From Stutzerimonas stutzeri (GTDB lineage: Bacteria > Pseudomonadota > Gammaproteobacteria > Pseudomonadales > Pseudomonadaceae): DNA of 64,000 bases. Numbering within the stretch: position 1 is the stretch's first letter; each line of letters begins with the position of its first letter. Of this stretch, positions 55,501-63,825 are shown piece after piece. The stretch is from the NCBI RefSeq assembly GCF_015291885.1, contig NZ_CP036186.1, forward strand, positions 4,292,001-4,356,000, read 5' to 3'. The translations under genes were made by a program, and so were the position numbers. Below the pieces are notes generated by a model. That model did not search any database, was not told where the DNA came from, and saw only the letters and a program-made list of their open reading frames with translations.

Positions 55501-57304
55501 CCGCAGCATCGTTTGCGTCCCGCTGTTCGAGCAAGGGCGCATTTCCGCTGTGATGATGCTGCTTGAGAACCAGCCGCGGGCCTGGCTCGACGAAGACATT
55601 TCCTTCATTCGTGAAGTTGCCGACCGAGCCTGGACCGCTGATGAGCGTATGCGCGCCGAACGTGCACTGCGCGAAAGCGAAGAGCAGTTCCGCACGCTGG
55701 CCGACAACATGAGCCAATTCGCCTGGATGGCCGACCCCGCGGGCCGCATCTACTGGTACAACAAGCGCTGGTATGACTACACCGGCACCACGGGCGAGGC
55801 CATGCGCGCACTGGGCTGGCGGGCGGTAAATCACCCCGAGCACCACGAACGGGTCAGCGCCTCGATGAAACGCGCCTTCGCAATCGGCTCGATCTGGGAA
55901 GAAACCTTCCCGCTGCGCGGTAAGGACGGCAAATACCGTTGGTTCCTTTCCCGAGCCCTGCCAATTCGCGACGACTTCGGCCAGGTTACTCACTGGTTCG
56001 GCACCAATACCGACGTGACTGCCCAGGTCGCCGCGGAAGAGGCGCTACGTGAACTCAATGACAGCCTGGAGCGACGCGTAGCCGAGCGCACCCGCGAACT
56101 GGCGGCAATCAACAGCCGGCTCCATATCGAGATGGCCGAGCGCGAACGCGCCGAGGAAGCACTGCGTCACGCGCAGAAGATGGAGGCTATCGGTCAACTC
56201 ACCGGCGGCCTGGCCCACGATTTCAACAACATGCTGACCGGCGTGCTTGGCGCACTCGACTTGATCCAGCGCCGGCTCGCCAGCGGCAGCACCGGCGACC
56301 TCGACCGTTACATCGATGCCGCCACCACATCGGCCAACCGCGCCGCCGCATTGACCCACCGCCTGCTTGCATTTGCCCGGCGCCAATCGCTGGCCCCCAA
56401 ACCGGTGGACGTAAACCAGCTGGTAATGTCTATGGAGGACATGCTGCGCCGCACCATGGGCGAGCACATTCAGCTTCGCGTCGAGTTGCAGCCTGATACC
56501 TGGCTTGCCTACACCGACGGCCACCAGCTGGAAAACGCTCTGCTCAACCTGGTGATCAATGCCAGGGATGCCATGGCCGATGGTGGGCAGCTCGGTGTGA
56601 CCACGCAGAATGTTCGCATCGAACAGCCACAGCCAGGCTCCCCCGAGCCAGGTGATTACGTGGTACTCAGCGTCACCGACAATGGCGCAGGCATGTCGGC
56701 ACAAACCATTGCCAAGGCCTTCGATCCGTTCTTCACCACCAAACCCATCGGCCAAGGCACCGGACTGGGTCTATCGATGGTGTATGGGTTCGCCAAGCAG
56801 ACCGGCGGCCACGTGCGCATCGACAGCACTCTGGGCGAAGGTACCCAGGTCGTTCTTTATCTCCCGCGTAATCACACCGAAGAAGAGGCATCGCCAACGC
56901 TGGAGCAAAGCGCTGAGGTACCCAGTGCCATGAAGGGCGAGACGGTGTTGGTCGTGGAAGACGAAGCGGCGGTGCGCATGCTGGTGGTGGAAGTCCTGCA
57001 GGAGCTGGGCTATCAGGTCGTAGAAGCCTTCGACGCCAACAGCGCGCTGCCCTATCTGCATAGCGATAAGCGTCTCGATCTGCTGGTCAGCGATTTTGGC
57101 CTACCGGGCCTCAACGGACGGCAACTGGTCGAAAGCGCGAAAGACCATCGCCCCGAGCTGAAGGTATTGTTCATCACCGGCTACGTTCCGGACGAGGAAA
57201 TGCGCAACGACTTCCTCGGTCCAGGGATGGATATCCTGGCCAAGCCTTTCAGTATCGACATGCTGGCCGCCCGCATCCGTCGCCTGATAGACGAACGAGG
57301 CTGA
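52568..57304 (+). CDS. Large multi-PAS/GAF hybrid histidine kinase with C-terminal receiver
   Basis: 1578 residues, no membrane helices. Approximate order: GAF (20-175), PAS (180-300), PAS/PAC (310-430), PAS (435-560), GAF (565-715), PAS/PAC (725-855), GAF (880-1040), PAS/PAC (1050-1180), coiled coil, HisKA with H1217 in GGLAHDFNNML, HATPase (NLVINARDAM, DNGAGM, FDPFFTTK, GTGLGLS), receiver with D1509 in LLVSDFGLPGLNG. Three GAF and about five PAS units could sense several cytoplasmic signals; none is identified. The GTG start lacks a ribosome binding site; the TTG at 52595 has AGGA upstream and may be the real start. Confidence 0.92.
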   Translation: MPWIAEQDTLNAEYSAPAAIWNEADRLTALARYAALDASCEADLDELAAMAADLCACPAAAVYFIDAEYQHCIAAFALERQRIARECSPSAQAILQTATLVEQRADALAAPLQLPRLADGENASFYAAAILRDLKGLPLGTLCVFDHQPRELTSRQATQLQAVARQVMARLELRRLRVEEERNRQIIESAQDYAILATDLQGFITSWNSGAQRLLGWSAEQAIGQHAACIFTEEDRAQKADEYEMRTALEQGRAVDERWHQRKDGSRFWASGILTPLLDGGEVQGFVKILRDLTETRVQQAAARETEERYRTLIDLSPQVIWQCDAGGELSFCNSYWCEFTGLSAQASRGDGWLAAIAAADRQSVAEQWRQAMRRELPCRLELPLRDVDGSPRWFQASAAPIYDTDGRLLHWICVAQDIDSRRRSEMKRLESEAFTRLLLDSTNEGFYSIDCTGAVTLCNDAFLNMLGFSSRDEVLGKQLHQTIHHSHPDGSPYPVHECPIQHTALTGEPRHVEHELFFRVDGSSLPVEYRVAPIYRDGQLQGAICTFSDISERTQHQALQAFLLELSDCLQANSERVDFCCLLDERLAQLLRCDYIAWAGLEDEALVVRQEWRSPAVSSCLGRHALGQNMSALLEQLQRDGVMLLNGDDPQSSMLRQCLASTTLLVAELPGVEAGMSNTALLFSRSRTQPWSMDDIALVREVLERIRGAAERTRASKALREAEQRISLANEIASIGVWEYRDGQHSLHWDTQLKAMAGIPPDQPGLDVHEILARVHPDDRSTLIKALGDTLTGKGDGEFQLDYRIFDTRIGEFVWLANRGRRLLDSSGEIRILGTARNITAERNAAERMLRMNEMLEEQIKDRQQAEQRQTALIELGDLLREQHDSQTIAHAAVSVIGRTIGISRVLFASVDASSQSATIERYWSDGSSDSSSEVVHFADYGDFFYDLLENELVVIEDVLHDARTASHADNFAEGQIRSIVCVPLFEQGRISAVMMLLENQPRAWLDEDISFIREVADRAWTADERMRAERALRESEEQFRTLADNMSQFAWMADPAGRIYWYNKRWYDYTGTTGEAMRALGWRAVNHPEHHERVSASMKRAFAIGSIWEETFPLRGKDGKYRWFLSRALPIRDDFGQVTHWFGTNTDVTAQVAAEEALRELNDSLERRVAERTRELAAINSRLHIEMAERERAEEALRHAQKMEAIGQLTGGLAHDFNNMLTGVLGALDLIQRRLASGSTGDLDRYIDAATTSANRAAALTHRLLAFARRQSLAPKPVDVNQLVMSMEDMLRRTMGEHIQLRVELQPDTWLAYTDGHQLENALLNLVINARDAMADGGQLGVTTQNVRIEQPQPGSPEPGDYVVLSVTDNGAGMSAQTIAKAFDPFFTTKPIGQGTGLGLSMVYGFAKQTGGHVRIDSTLGEGTQVVLYLPRNHTEEEASPTLEQSAEVPSAMKGETVLVVEDEAAVRMLVVEVLQELGYQVVEAFDANSALPYLHSDKRLDLLVSDFGLPGLNGRQLVESAKDHRPELKVLFITGYVPDEEMRNDFLGPGMDILAKPFSIDMLAARIRRLIDERG

Positions 57305-57370
57305 GCGACGACCGGAACTCTCGTGCGTGCATCGGACTCTGAAAAGTACGACAGCAAGGAGTTTCCGCTC

Positions 57371-57679
57371 ATGCGCAAGATACTGTTCGCAGCGTTCACA
57401 CTGGCATTGGCACCCATTGGCAGTGCCATGGCCGACGGCCTGGTGCGTGACATTCTCTCTTCAGGCGCAACCACTGGTTCCACTTACCTGACTTTCAAGG
57501 ACAACAAACTGGTGATCCCGGCGCGCGAAGACGCGGGCAGCTTCGTTGCCAGCAATGGCGAGATCCGCGGTCCTTATCTGGAGGCGATGCTGCAGCAACT
57601 GCGCAGTGAGCAGCCGCATCTGCAGGCCACCGATATGGAGTTGGCCAGCGCGATCCTGGCAGCCGAGCAGCCTCGCTGA
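57371..57679 (+). CDS. Small secreted DUF2388 family protein
   Basis: 102 residues from the ATG with AGGAG 9 bases upstream. Signal peptide (MRKILFAAFTLALAPIGSAMA). The mature part (LVRDILSSGATTGSTYLTFKD, LVIPAREDAGSFVASNGEIRGPYLEAMLQQLR) matches the DUF2388 family common in Pseudomonas. Function unknown; old annotations as Holliday-junction proteins are not justified by anything here. 66 bases after the big kinase. Confidence 0.88.
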   Translation: MRKILFAAFTLALAPIGSAMADGLVRDILSSGATTGSTYLTFKDNKLVIPAREDAGSFVASNGEIRGPYLEAMLQQLRSEQPHLQATDMELASAILAAEQPR

Positions 57680-57725
57680 GTCTGAGCCCGCTGCCTAATC
57701 ATCCACGCATCTCCACGAGGTGAGT

Positions 57726-58151
57726 ATGAAGAAGAGCGCTTCCGCCGTCTGGCAAGGCGGCCTGAAAGACGGCAAAGGTACCATCAGCACCGAAAGCGGC
57801 GCATTGAAGGACAATCCTTACGGCTTCAACACCCGCTTCGAGGACACGCCAGGAACTAACCCTGAAGAGTTGATCGGAGCCGCCCATGCCGGCTGCTTTT
57901 CGATGGCGTTTTCAATGATGCTTGGCCAGGCCGGCCTCACTGCTGAGCGCATCGACACGCGCGCCGAGGTGACCCTCGACAAGGATGGCGAAGGCTTCAG
58001 CATCACCGCGATCGAGCTCACTCTCAAGGCACGAATCCCTGGCGCCGATGACGCCCAATTTCATCAGATAGCCAACCAGGCAAAGGAAGGCTGCCCGGTG
58101 TCCAAGGTGCTCAACGCGCGCATCACCCTCAACGCTACGCTGGAAAGCTGA
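57726..58151 (+). CDS. osmC: OsmC family peroxiredoxin
   Basis: 141 residues from the ATG after GAGG. The two catalytic cysteines are C57 (GAAHAGCFSMAFS) and C123 (EGCPVSKVL), placed as in OsmC. Reduces organic hydroperoxides; cytoplasmic, typically induced by osmotic and stationary-phase stress. The length matches E. coli OsmC rather than Ohr, and the motif NPEELIGAAHAGCF is of the OsmC subgroup. Followed by a strong terminator. Confidence 0.92.
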   Translation: MKKSASAVWQGGLKDGKGTISTESGALKDNPYGFNTRFEDTPGTNPEELIGAAHAGCFSMAFSMMLGQAGLTAERIDTRAEVTLDKDGEGFSITAIELTLKARIPGADDAQFHQIANQAKEGCPVSKVLNARITLNATLES

Positions 58152-58187
58152 GCCATTCCAACCGTTGAGGCTGCGCCATCCGTGCAC

Positions 58188-58224
58188 AAAAAAACGCCAC
58201 TCCGTTGCCGGTGTGGCGTTTTTT
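58188..58224. terminator. Bidirectional terminator between osmC and dctP
   Basis: AAAAAACGCCAC / GTGGCGTTTTTT, perfect 12-bp arms with a 12-base loop, between convergent genes; T-runs on both strands. Confidence 0.9.
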
Positions 58225-58239
58225 CATTCGGAGCGGATA

Positions 58240-59343
58240 TCAGCCACGAATGTTGTAGATGTCCTTCTCGTTCAGCTCGGCATATTCGTACAGGCGGTTT
58301 AGATAGGCGCTTTGCTGCTCCCACACCTTGGACGCCACCGGATCGGCCTTCGCGGATGCATCGACCACTTCGGCCGCCACTTCCTTCAGTCGCGCAAGGA
58401 CCTCGTCCGGCAGGCGGCGCACTTCAACGCCCTGCTCGCGCAGTTGCTCCATCGCTTCCATGTTCTTGGCGTTGTAGTCGTCGAGCATGTCGCCGTTGAC
58501 GTCACGAGCAGCGGCACGAACGATGGCTTTCAGATCGTCTGGCAGCGTGTCCCAGGCCTTGAGGTTCACGTCCAGTTCGAAGGTGACGTTCGGCTCCTGC
58601 CAGCCTGGCGTGTAGTAGTACTTGGAGGCTTTGTGCAGACCCAGCGCCAGGTCGTTGTACGGGCCGATCCACTCGGTGGCATCGATCGCGCCGGTTTGCA
58701 GCGCGGTGAAGATTTCGCCAGCCGGCATGTTCACAACGGTCCCGCCCATCTTGGTCAGCACTTCGCCGCCCAGGCCAGGGGTGCGCATCTTCAGGCCCTT
58801 GAAGTCCTCGACCGAGTTGATTTCCTTGTTGAACCAGCCGGCCGTCTGCACGCCAGTGGCACCACATGCCATCGGTAGCACGCCGTAGGGCTTGTAGACC
58901 TCCTCCCAGAGCTGCATGCCGCCGCCGCGATGCAGCCAGGCGTTCATTTCCTGGGCGTTCGGTCCGAATGGCAACGCGCAGAAGAACTGCGCAGCCGGGA
59001 CCTTGCCCTTCCAGTAGTAAGGTGCGCCATGGCCCATTTCGGCCGTGCCACGCGAAACCGCATCGAACACTTCCAGCGCCGGAACCAGCTCACCGGCGGC
59101 ATAGACCTTGATCTTCAGCCGGCCACCGCTCATCTCGTTGACCAGATTGGCGAAACGCTCGGCGCCGACGCCGACGCCAGGGAAGTTCTTCGGCCAGGAG
59201 GTGACCATCTTCCAGTTGAATGTCTGCTGCTCGGCCTGCTTGCTTTCGCCCGCTACCGGCTTGTCACTCTTGTCATTGCAGCCAGCCAGTGCAGTGGCCG
59301 CCAGGCCTACGCCAGCGGCGGTGAGAATGTCACGACGTTTCAT
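58240..59343 (-). CDS. TRAP transporter substrate-binding protein (DctP family)
   Basis: 367 residues. The N-terminus has twin arginines (MKRRDILTAAG) and a lipobox LAGC with Cys22, so it may be a Tat-exported lipoprotein. The mature domain is DctP-like: WKMVTSWPKNFPGVGVGAERFA, GTAEMGHGAPYYW, GLKMRTPGLGGEVL, and GAIDATEWIGPYND. The last resembles binding proteins for 2-oxoacids or lactate (TakP group), but the ligand is a guess. AGGAG precedes the ATG. It is divergent from the dctQM pair, so the substrate-binding gene is separately transcribed. Confidence 0.92.
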   Translation of the reverse strand: MKRRDILTAAGVGLAATALAGCNDKSDKPVAGESKQAEQQTFNWKMVTSWPKNFPGVGVGAERFANLVNEMSGGRLKIKVYAAGELVPALEVFDAVSRGTAEMGHGAPYYWKGKVPAAQFFCALPFGPNAQEMNAWLHRGGGMQLWEEVYKPYGVLPMACGATGVQTAGWFNKEINSVEDFKGLKMRTPGLGGEVLTKMGGTVVNMPAGEIFTALQTGAIDATEWIGPYNDLALGLHKASKYYYTPGWQEPNVTFELDVNLKAWDTLPDDLKAIVRAAARDVNGDMLDDYNAKNMEAMEQLREQGVEVRRLPDEVLARLKEVAAEVVDASAKADPVASKVWEQQSAYLNRLYEYAELNEKDIYNIRG

Positions 59344-59630
59344 GTAGTTACTCCTTGTTATTTGTTCTTATTTTGCGCAACGGCAAGGCCACGCTTGCCA
59401 GGCCGCAACGCCTTTCTCCATATGAGTTCATGGCCAAGCTGGTTGCGGACTCATGCGGCGAAGCCTGTGCCGAAAATGCGGACACCATTTCGGGCTCGAC
59501 TAACATTAGAGCCTCCAGCGTCTCAAGCCTAGCGCATAAGCTAAAAGTCGTAGGCCGATTGCTGCAAAGCGCCAGTACTGCAAGAATCGCCGTCTCCCGC
59601 CAACCCTTGCGTCTACAAGAAGGACTAAAA

Positions 59631-60182
59631 ATGTCCCAGAGCCCACCGCCCCTGCTGCGTGTGGCCGGCCTAATCGATGCGTGCAACATGCGCCTCGGCC
59701 AGCTATGTGCCTGGATCACCCTGTTTCTCGTCATCGGTACCACCGTCGTGGTCGTACTTCGCTACGGTTTCGGCATCGGCGCCATCGCTCTGCAAGAGGC
59801 AGTCATGTACGGCCACGCGCTGGTGTTCATGGGGGCCGCCGCCTGGACCCTGCAGCGCAACGGCCATGTCCGCGTCGACATTTTCTATCAGAAGTTCAGC
59901 GGTCGCCGGCAGGCGACAGTCGACGGCGTGGGCCACCTGCTGTTCCTCCTGCCCGTATGCCTGTTTCTGGGCTGGAACAGCTGGGATTACGTCAGCAACT
60001 CCTGGTCGACGCTCGAAGGCTCGAATGAATCCGGTGGGCTGAAGTTCGTCTATCTGCAGAAGAGCATCATCCTGCTACTGGTCGGTAGCCTTGCGCTCCA
60101 GGCGCTTTCGGATCTGATCAAAGCCGGCTACCGAATCGCCGGCCGTCTGCCAGAGGCAGAGCAGGAGGTGAAGCATGGGTGA
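59631..60182 (+). CDS. TRAP transporter small permease (DctQ)
   Basis: 183 residues from the ATG with AGAAGGA upstream; the frame is open for a further 92 codons upstream, but those lie in the divergent promoter region and have poor support. Four transmembrane helices (LCAWITLFLVIGTTVVVVLRYG in outline first). Part of the inner-membrane complex with DctM, which takes up the ligand delivered by DctP using the sodium gradient. The end overlaps dctM by 8 bases. Confidence 0.9.
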   Translation: MSQSPPPLLRVAGLIDACNMRLGQLCAWITLFLVIGTTVVVVLRYGFGIGAIALQEAVMYGHALVFMGAAAWTLQRNGHVRVDIFYQKFSGRRQATVDGVGHLLFLLPVCLFLGWNSWDYVSNSWSTLEGSNESGGLKFVYLQKSIILLLVGSLALQALSDLIKAGYRIAGRLPEAEQEVKHG

Positions 60183-61551
60183 GATCATGGCCATCCTGCT
60201 GTTCATCAGCATCTGCTTTGCCCTGATGTCGGGTTACCCGGTCGCCTTCACGCTTGGCGGCATGGCACTCCTGTTCGCCGGCATCGGCGTAGTCACCGGC
60301 TCGTTCGACGTAGGCTACCTGCACGCGCTGCCGAATCGCATCTTCGGCATCATGAACAACCAGACGATGCTGGCAGTGCCACTGTTCGTCTTCATGGGCG
60401 TGATGCTGGAGAAATCCCGCGTCGCCGAAGACCTGCTGGAATCCATGTCGCGACTGTTCGGCACCATGCGTGGCGGCCTGGCGATCTCGGTCTGCGTGGT
60501 CGGCGCGCTGCTCGCGGCCAGTACCGGCATCGTCGGCGCCACCGTGGTCACCATGGGTCTGCTGGCGCTACCGACCATGCTGCGTCGCGGCTACGACCCG
60601 GCCATCGCCACCGGCACCCTTGCCGCCACCGGCACGCTCGGGCAGATCATCCCGCCGTCGATCATCCTGGTTCTACTCGGCGACGTGATGTCCAGCGCCT
60701 TCCAGCAGGCGCAACTGAAGCTGGGCATCTTCTCGCCCAAGACCGTGTCGGTCGGCGATCTGTTCGTCGGCGCGCTGATTCCGGGCCTTTTGCTGGTCGG
60801 CATGTACATCCTCTACCTGATCGCCGTCGCCATCTTCCAGCCCAAGAAATTACCCGCCCTGCCTCAGGAAGAGTTGGGGCCGATTGAATGGGGCAAACTG
60901 ATCGGCGCGCTGCTGCCACCACTGCTGCTGATCACCGCGGTGCTCGGCTCGATTCTGGCTGGGTATGCCACCCCAACCGAGGCTGCCGCCATCGGTGCGC
61001 TCGGCGCGACACTGCTGTCGATCGCCAAGGGGCAGTTGAACTTCACCCAGCTCAAGCAAGTGGCGTTCGGTACCACCGAAATCACCTCGATGGTGTTCCT
61101 GATCCTTATCGGTGCCTCGCTGTTCTCCCTGGTGTTCCGCGGCTTCGGCGGTGAAGCACTGATCGAGGATGCGCTGCACTCACTGCCAGGCGGTGTGCTC
61201 GGCGCCTTCCTGGTGGTGATGCTGGTCATCTTCCTGCTGGGCTTCATCCTCGATTTCATCGAGATCATCTTCGTGGTGGTGCCCATCGTCGGCCCGATCC
61301 TGCTGGCCATGGGTCTGGACCCGGTCTGGCTCGGCGTGATGTTTGCGATCAATCTGCAGACTTCATTCCTTACCCCGCCGTTCGGCTTCTCGCTGTTCTA
61401 CCTACGCGGTGTCACGCCACGCAGCGTTCCGACCAGTGTGATGTACAAAGGCGTGCTGCCCTTCATCGCGATTCAGATCGGCATGCTGGTGGTGGCCTAT
61501 ATGTGGCCGGGAATCGTCACCTGGCTGCCGGAACAGGTCTACGGCAAGTAG
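60175..61551 (+). CDS. TRAP transporter large permease (DctM)
   Basis: 458 residues, about 12-13 hydrophobic segments. Family motifs: LFVFMGVMLEKSRVAEDLLE, GGLAISVCVVGALLAASTGIVGATVVTMGLL in outline, GTLAATGTLGQIIPPSIILVLLGDV, and LTPPFGFSLFYLRGV near the C-terminus. This subunit forms the transport path. Overlaps dctQ; followed by a hairpin terminator. Confidence 0.94.
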   Translation: MGEIMAILLFISICFALMSGYPVAFTLGGMALLFAGIGVVTGSFDVGYLHALPNRIFGIMNNQTMLAVPLFVFMGVMLEKSRVAEDLLESMSRLFGTMRGGLAISVCVVGALLAASTGIVGATVVTMGLLALPTMLRRGYDPAIATGTLAATGTLGQIIPPSIILVLLGDVMSSAFQQAQLKLGIFSPKTVSVGDLFVGALIPGLLLVGMYILYLIAVAIFQPKKLPALPQEELGPIEWGKLIGALLPPLLLITAVLGSILAGYATPTEAAAIGALGATLLSIAKGQLNFTQLKQVAFGTTEITSMVFLILIGASLFSLVFRGFGGEALIEDALHSLPGGVLGAFLVVMLVIFLLGFILDFIEIIFVVVPIVGPILLAMGLDPVWLGVMFAINLQTSFLTPPFGFSLFYLRGVTPRSVPTSVMYKGVLPFIAIQIGMLVVAYMWPGIVTWLPEQVYGK

Positions 61552-61560
61552 CCGCAACTG

Positions 61561-61586
61561 CAACGCCCGTCCCTCGACGGGCGTTG
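61561..61586 (+). terminator. Terminator-like hairpin after dctM
   Basis: CAACGCCCGTC / GACGGGCGTTG, perfect 11-bp arms with a CCTC loop, 9 bases after the stop; the following T-run is weak. Confidence 0.65.
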
Positions 61587-61645
61587 TGCTTCATGCAACA
61601 GACATCCCGCTACAATCGGCAGCCGTCCCACTACTCACCTCGCCG

Positions 61646-62848
61646 ATGTCTGCCTCTCCGTCGCTACTCGAACGCTTCCACGCGCTGGATCGCTTTCTCA
61701 CCCAGCATCAGTCGCTATGGCGGCAGCGCCCGTTCGTCTGTCGAACACTGCTCTGGGAAGTCGACTACCCCGAACTCGCCGCCTGGCTCCGCGCCCGCTC
61801 ACTGGCCGACGCTGAAGCCGCGCATAACCACCCAACCGAACTCGACGCGCCGGCCCCTTTCCCCCAGTTGGCCGCCATGGCCAGCCAACTGAGCCAGATC
61901 GACGAGCTGCCCGTGGGAGCTTCGCCTGCGATCAGCCATCGGCAGAGCGTGGACGTACCGGGGCGCAAGTCGCTACAAATCCAGGCATTCGGCGCACGCC
62001 TGCAGTTTCGCGAAGCACCTCGACATTGGCTGGACTGGTGCGCCGGCAAGGGACATCTCGGCCGGTACCTGGCCGGCAACGGTGCCGCGCTGACTTGCCT
62101 GGAGTGGGACGATGCGCTGGTCGAAGCAGGTGCCCAGATGAGCAAACGAATGGGCATCGTGGCGAACCACCAATGCCAGGACGTCCTGGCCGCCAGCGCT
62201 GCCGAACAGCTGCACGCCACACATACCCCGATCGCGCTGCATGCCTGCGGCGACCTGCATGTACGGTTGCTACAACTGGCTATCGCCAAACAGTGTCGCC
62301 AGCTCGCCGTGGCGCCCTGTTGCTATAACCGCACCCAGGAAAATACTTATGCCCCGCTCTCCAAGGCAGCCGCGGGGTCTGCGCTGCAGCTAACGCGCGA
62401 CGATCTAGGCCTGCCGCTGAGTGAGACAGTCACCGCCGGCGCCCGGGAACGGCGCAACCGCGATCAGTCCATGGCCTGGCGGCTGGGCTTCGACACGCTG
62501 CAGCGTAGCTTGCGCCAGCGAGACGACTACCTGCCAACACCCTCGCTACCCAGTGCCTGGCTGAAGAAGGACTTCTCCGACTATTGCCGCGACCTCGCCG
62601 CACTCAAGCAGCTACCCGCGCCGGGCAAAGAAGACTGGGCGGCATTGGAGCGAAGCGGCTGGCAGCGCCTGGCCGAAGTCCGCAACCTGGAGCTGGTGCG
62701 CAGCCTGTTCCGCCGCCCGCTGGAACTGTGGCTGCTGCTAGACCGCGCGTTGCTACTCGAGGAACAGGGCTATCGCGTTCGTCTGGGCACCTTCTGCCCC
62801 CACGAACTGACGCCGCGAAACTTGCTGCTACTCGCCGAACGCGCCTAA
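61646..62848 (+). CDS. Class I SAM-dependent methyltransferase
   Basis: 400 residues from the ATG at 61646; an earlier frame opening overlaps the TRAP terminator hairpin. The SAM-binding motif I reads DWCAGKGHLGRYLAG (about 137-151), followed by LTCLEWDDALVEAG with the acidic ribose ligand and a later APCCYNRT motif. It resembles the Methyltransf_32 group, whose human relative is GSTCD. Substrate unknown. Monocistronic, just before the tRNA. Confidence 0.86.
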   Translation: MSASPSLLERFHALDRFLTQHQSLWRQRPFVCRTLLWEVDYPELAAWLRARSLADAEAAHNHPTELDAPAPFPQLAAMASQLSQIDELPVGASPAISHRQSVDVPGRKSLQIQAFGARLQFREAPRHWLDWCAGKGHLGRYLAGNGAALTCLEWDDALVEAGAQMSKRMGIVANHQCQDVLAASAAEQLHATHTPIALHACGDLHVRLLQLAIAKQCRQLAVAPCCYNRTQENTYAPLSKAAAGSALQLTRDDLGLPLSETVTAGARERRNRDQSMAWRLGFDTLQRSLRQRDDYLPTPSLPSAWLKKDFSDYCRDLAALKQLPAPGKEDWAALERSGWQRLAEVRNLELVRSLFRRPLELWLLLDRALLLEEQGYRVRLGTFCPHELTPRNLLLLAERA

Positions 62849-62905
62849 CTCCGCAAAAAGTGACTGAGCCTGAACAAGCAACTGCAAGTCACCGTAACCA
62901 AACGG

Positions 62906-62933
62906 TTTACTCGCCGCGCGCAATGGATATAAT
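62906..62933 (+). promoter_or_regulatory. Promoter of tRNA-Thr
   Basis: A perfect TATAAT (62928-62933) with TTTACT 16 bases upstream and a GC-rich discriminator (GGCGACC) after it, as in stable-RNA promoters. Start expected near 62940, 8 bases before the tRNA. Confidence 0.75.
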
Positions 62934-62947
62934 GGCGACCCTCAAAT

Positions 62948-63023
<76 letters not shown>

Positions 63024-63031
63024 TACAAATC

Positions 63032-63062
63032 AAAGGGTTACGTGAAAACGTAGCCCTTTTTT
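63032..63062 (+). terminator. Rho-independent terminator of tRNA-Thr
   Basis: AAAGGGTTACG / CGTAGCCCTTT with a G-T pair, 6-base loop and six T, starting 9 bases after the tRNA. Confidence 0.88.
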
Positions 63063-63383
63063 GTGCCTGAAATTCGGCCTGGGGTAGGATTGGGGTAGGG
63101 TTTTGACACCCATCGCTATGCTGGTTAGAAAAAATACGCGCCAGACTCAATACCATTCGTCGGAAAAAACTGCCGGCACGCCTCACCAGGCAGTAGATTT
63201 CATAGCCGCTCAAAAACGACCAAACACATTTTTGCCCATCTTGAGAGCGATTCATGATGAAGCCATTTATCGTCCAGATGGCGTAATGTGGGCACTTGCA
63301 CAGCGTTAGAGAGCTGAATAGTGTGAATGGGCGGGTCGACAGACCTGACTCCAGGATCACTGCACCACAGGGCAACTTGTCAT
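63063..63383. other. Lower-GC intergenic DNA after the tRNA; possible island edge
   Basis: About 320 bases without a supported gene. Contains an imperfect 11-base tandem repeat TGGGGTAGGAT / TGGGGTAGGGT (63080-63101), then AT-richer DNA than the rest of the window. Short ORFs on both strands have no ribosome binding sites, and one includes tRNA-derived codons. No integrase is visible inside the window. Confidence 0.4.
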
Positions 63384-63459
63384 GGTGGCTGTATGCGGGG
63401 CGCTACGGCGCGCTGAGTTCCTTGAGTCTCGGTCTACCAACCCGCATACAGCCGCCACC
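63384..63459 (+). promoter_or_regulatory. Structured leader: long-range inverted repeat before the small ORF
   Basis: GGTGGCTGTATGCGGG (63384-63399) pairs with CCCGCATACAGCC-gcc-ACC (63441-63459), broken only by a 3-base insertion. Inside lies a second hairpin, GCGC-TACG-GCGC, and an unpaired purine-poor stretch containing GAGTTCCTTGAG. I recall similar leaders before small unknown genes in Pseudomonas genomes, but cannot confirm this here. It could be a cis-acting RNA element or a palindromic repeat. Confidence 0.6.
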
Positions 63460-63481
63460 CTCTCGTTTGGTAGCGAGTGAT

Positions 63482-63509
63482 GGCGGCCTCTAAAACTCAA
63501 GAGGTCACC
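63482..63509 (+). promoter_or_regulatory. Hairpin hiding the ribosome binding site
   Basis: CCTCT (63487-63491) pairs with AGAGG (63500-63504), the Shine-Dalgarno sequence of the next ORF. The stem extends outward with G-T, G-C, one mismatch and two more G-C pairs. The 8-base loop is AAAACTCA. Such a fold would block translation until opened. Confidence 0.6.
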
Positions 63510-63511
63510 CT

Positions 63512-63799
63512 ATGCAGCCGAGCAACTCATCCCCAGGCTTTACCCCACTACACTCCAGCGAGCACAACTGCCTGTTCGGCTTTCGCAGCGACGCTAGGGC
63601 AACCGAGCTGTATGACGAGGCGATGCAACGCCAGCATGCAGCTCTCGGCTTACTCTGCGCACTCGGCGGCACACCCCATTTGAATGAGCTTTCCGACGAA
63701 CCCCTGAGCGGGTGCATCCAGGCGGTCAGATTACTGTGCGGTGATGCAGCCGGGCTGTATTCCGCAGCCTGGGAGCGCGTGCAGCAAGAAGCGGCCTGA
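63512..63799 (+). CDS. Small hypothetical protein (95 aa)
   Basis: 95 residues; AGAGG sits 7 bases before the ATG. The sequence is helical after a Ser/Pro-rich start, with FRSDARATELYDEAMQRQHAALGLLCALGG and GCIQAVRLLCGDAAGLYSAAWERVQ (in outline). No membrane segment, no catalytic motif. It faintly recalls small all-helical families common in Pseudomonas (DUF3077-like), but I would not assign it. Preceded by a structured leader and an RBS-masking hairpin. Confidence 0.7.
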   Translation: MQPSNSSPGFTPLHSSEHNCLFGFRSDARATELYDEAMQRQHAALGLLCALGGTPHLNELSDEPLSGCIQAVRLLCGDAAGLYSAAWERVQQEAA

Positions 63800-63825
63800 C
63801 TTGAATTAGAAGAAGGAGGGACGGA

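Noticed and set aside
63080..63101. Tandem TGGGGTAGG repeat as an attachment site
   Set aside because: It does not repeat any part of the tRNA 3' end, so there is no direct evidence that it is an att core; kept only as a note in the intergenic entry.
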